From the NCBI GenBank assembly GCA_944323585.1, contig CALUTA010000061.1:1-8178 (forward strand): a stretch of 8,178 bases of DNA, in the 5' to 3' direction. The notes under the pieces were generated by a model. That model did not search any database. It worked only from the letters and a program-made list of their open reading frames with translations, and had not been told where the DNA came from. The translations under genes and the position numbers were made by a program. Positions 6,549-8,178 of this stretch are shown here, piece after piece. This DNA is from Candidatus Gastranaerophilales bacterium (GTDB lineage Bacteria > Cyanobacteriota > Vampirovibrionia > Gastranaerophilales > Gastranaerophilaceae). Position 1 is the first letter of the stretch, and every line of letters begins with the position of its first letter.

Positions 6549-6626
6549 AAGGCTTGAACAAAGACTGCCGGAAGCGGGAAGCTTGTTTGTCGCATCCTAT
6601 TCACAAAACCGGCAAAAGGGAGCTTT

Positions 6627-7937
6627 ATGAGCGAAAATTTTAATAACAAAACAGAAGTTATAGTTGTCGGAGGAGGACCGGCAGGGATTTCGTGCGCAAT
6701 AACAATTGCCCGTGCAGGACATGAAGTTGTTTTGATAGAAAGAGGAAGCTTTGCCGGAAGCAAAAATGTCTTCGGAGGTGCGATTTACGCACAGCCCACA
6801 CGCAAAATTTTCCCGAACTTTGAAAAAGAAGCTCCGATTGAAAGATTGAACATTGAACATAAATTCGCAATTCTCGGCGAAGATGATTCTACCGTAATTT
6901 CTTACAGGCACAAAGATTTGCAAAACCCGAGCTACTCTGTGATTAGAGGCAAATTTGACAGATGGATGGCGGAAGAAGCAAAAAAAGAAGGAGTTATCAT
7001 TGCAGAAGAAACAGTCGTCAGAAAACTTATTATAGAAAATGAGAAAGTTGTCGGGGTGAAAACCGAACTTGAAGAATATTATGCGGACATTGTTGTGCTT
7101 GCGGACGGGGTAAATTCTCTGCTTGCAAAACAAATCGGCTTCCGTGAAACAATTGAACCCAAAGACGTTGCCCTGAGCGTTAAAGAAGTAATCAAACTTG
7201 ACAGAGAAAAAATTAACGAAAGATTTAACCTTAATGATGATGAGGGCTGTATATATGAGCTTTTCGGCGGACCTATGAAAGGCATGCTGGGGCTTGGATT
7301 TATTTACACAAATGAAAATTCAATCAGTATCGGGCTTGGGGTCGGGCTTGATGCTTTATGTGAAAATAATTTGAAACCATATGAGCTTTTAGACCGTTTA
7401 AAACAGCACCCCTCAATTGCGCCGTTAATAAAGGACGGTGAACTGCTTGAATATTCCGCACACCTTATTCCGGAAGGCGGCTACAAAAAAATTCCGACAC
7501 TTTCAGGAGCCGGAGTTATGATTGTTGGTGATGCGGCAATGCTTGTAAATAATCTTCACTGGGAAGGAACAAACCTTGCAATGATTAGCGGAAAAATCGC
7601 CGGCGAAACTGCCCTCACAGCTCTTGCAAAAGGGGATTTCAGCGAAAAAATGCTCTCTAAATATCAGCAGGAGCTTGAAAAATCCTTCATCATGAAAGAT
7701 TTGAAAGCTTATCGAAATCTTATGGACGAAGCACACAACAGAAGCGACTCATTTATGGGATATTATCTTGAGCAGGTCAACGGATTTTTTAATATGTTTA
7801 CAACCGTTGACAGTATCCCGAAGCGCACGAAATTCCGCAAGTTTATTTTTGACTTTGTCAAAAAAAGAAATATAATAGAATTATTCAAAGACGCAATCAG
7901 CGCTTTCAAACTTTTCTGGAGTATTTTGATAAAATGA
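6627..7937 (+). CDS. fixC: FixC-type electron transfer flavoprotein-quinone oxidoreductase
   Basis: FAD-dependent dehydrogenase of the FixC/ETF-QO family, which takes electrons from the electron transfer flavoprotein FixAB and hands them on with FixX to quinone or ferredoxin-type acceptors, probably at the inner face of the membrane. The 436 residues match FixC (about 430). An N-terminal dinucleotide fold (VIVVGGGPAGISCA, Gly15/17/20) ends with Glu38 for the FAD ribose. KFDRWMAEEA (109-118) and ADGVNS (159-164) are family motifs. The second FAD motif is GVMIVGDAA (Gly301-Asp302), followed by EGTNLAMISGKIAGE. There is no C-terminal iron-sulfur domain as in mitochondrial ETF-QO; FixX supplies it. 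The start is set by AGGGAG 4 nt upstream. The stop overlaps the fixX start (ATGA). fixA and fixB are not upstream, where a divergent rsmD lies. A geranylgeranyl-reductase-like flavoprotein is the main alternative, unlikely next to FixX. Confidence 0.9.
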   Translation: MSENFNNKTEVIVVGGGPAGISCAITIARAGHEVVLIERGSFAGSKNVFGGAIYAQPTRKIFPNFEKEAPIERLNIEHKFAILGEDDSTVISYRHKDLQNPSYSVIRGKFDRWMAEEAKKEGVIIAEETVVRKLIIENEKVVGVKTELEEYYADIVVLADGVNSLLAKQIGFRETIEPKDVALSVKEVIKLDREKINERFNLNDDEGCIYELFGGPMKGMLGLGFIYTNENSISIGLGVGLDALCENNLKPYELLDRLKQHPSIAPLIKDGELLEYSAHLIPEGGYKKIPTLSGAGVMIVGDAAMLVNNLHWEGTNLAMISGKIAGETALTALAKGDFSEKMLSKYQQELEKSFIMKDLKAYRNLMDEAHNRSDSFMGYYLEQVNGFFNMFTTVDSIPKRTKFRKFIFDFVKKRNIIELFKDAISAFKLFWSILIK

Positions 7938-8178
7938 CATTGGATGACAAATTATTTACAGTTAAATACAAACCTGATGAAGAATCGCATTTAAAACCGG
8001 ATTTGGGAAAATGCAAAATGTGTTCTTCCAAAATCTGTACAACGATTTGTCCTGCAAAAGTTTATGAATGGAACGACTCTGACAGCAGCCTCACGGTGAA
8101 TTTTGAAAACTGTCTTGAATGCGGAGCATGCCGGATTGCATGCGAGTTCAAATGCATTGGCTGGGAATATCCGAAAGG
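7934..8178 (+). CDS. fixX: FixX ferredoxin-like protein (3' end outside the window)
   Basis: Small iron-sulfur partner of FixC in the electron-bifurcating or reverse-electron-flow FixABCX complex. Eighty-one codons are visible; the family is usually about 90-100 residues, so only some 10-20 are missing. The second cluster motif CLECGACRIAC (Cys60, 63, 66, 70) followed by IGWEYPK is diagnostic of FixX. An upstream CKMCSSKICTTICPAKVY (Cys27, 30, 35, 39) gives a full second set of four cysteines, whereas E. coli FixX keeps only the CPAGLY cysteine there. It may thus bind two [4Fe-4S] clusters. The ATG at 7934 overlaps the fixC stop by 4 bp, indicating translational coupling; the nearest GGAG lies 12 nt upstream, rather far. 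Confidence 0.92.
   Translation, partial: MTLDDKLFTVKYKPDEESHLKPDLGKCKMCSSKICTTICPAKVYEWNDSDSSLTVNFENCLECGACRIACEFKCIGWEYPK

Noticed and set aside
6597..7133. Open frames antisense to fixC (also 6521-6763 and 7079-7285)
   Set aside because: Their composition (Phe, Cys and Ser rich) is typical of antisense reading of AT-rich coding DNA, and they show no domains or ribosome sites.
1..8178. CRISPR arrays, tRNA or rRNA genes
   Set aside because: No regularly spaced short repeats and no tRNA or rRNA-like stretches were seen; the only direct repeats are the DUF3137 duplication and the target duplication.

Overview
The window is an AT-rich stretch (roughly 35-40% G+C by eye) of a bacterial chromosome with tightly packed genes and the standard code: TGA ends several genes and TGG encodes Trp. 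Gene content fits an anaerobic heterotroph. There is a pyruvate phosphate dikinase of the kind used in PPi-linked glycolysis, and a FixC/FixX pair that passes electrons between a flavoprotein and a quinone or ferredoxin pool. The AT-rich codon use, the 16S methyltransferase, the DUF3137 membrane proteins and the short palindromic element are compatible with several gut or sediment lineages (Gastranaerophilales/Melainabacteria, Elusimicrobia, Firmicutes). I cannot choose among them from this sequence alone.

Layout. Minus strand, read right to left: rsmD (6511-5981), ppdK (5917-3245) with its own Shine-Dalgarno site and an intrinsic terminator at 3217-3188, then a 150-bp MITE-like element (3037-3186) inserted in the T-tract of that terminator. 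An operon follows: an HExxH metallopeptidase-like protein (2995-2201), a DUF3137 membrane protein (2193-1033) and a second, paralogous DUF3137 protein (from 1013, running off the left edge). Plus strand: fixC (6627-7937) and fixX (7934 to beyond the right edge), overlapping by 4 bp and transcribed divergently from rsmD.

How it works together. ppdK and rsmD are housekeeping genes and probably independent units. fixC-fixX is a redox operon with a well-formed promoter (TTTACA-17-TATAAT) that overlaps, face to face, the likely promoter of rsmD. The peptidase and the two membrane proteins are so closely spaced (7 and 19 bp) that they are almost certainly cotranscribed, but their joint function is unknown. 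This operon is the least understood part of the window.

Most notable observations: (1) the complete MITE-like element, with perfect 14-bp terminal inverted repeats and an 8-bp target duplication, which leaves both the ppdK terminator and the next promoter intact; (2) the tandem DUF3137 paralogues, which share a perfect 119-bp identity tract inside otherwise diverged genes, suggesting gene conversion; (3) two genes without a Shine-Dalgarno site whose -10 box lies exactly 6 nt before the ATG, suggesting leaderless transcripts.
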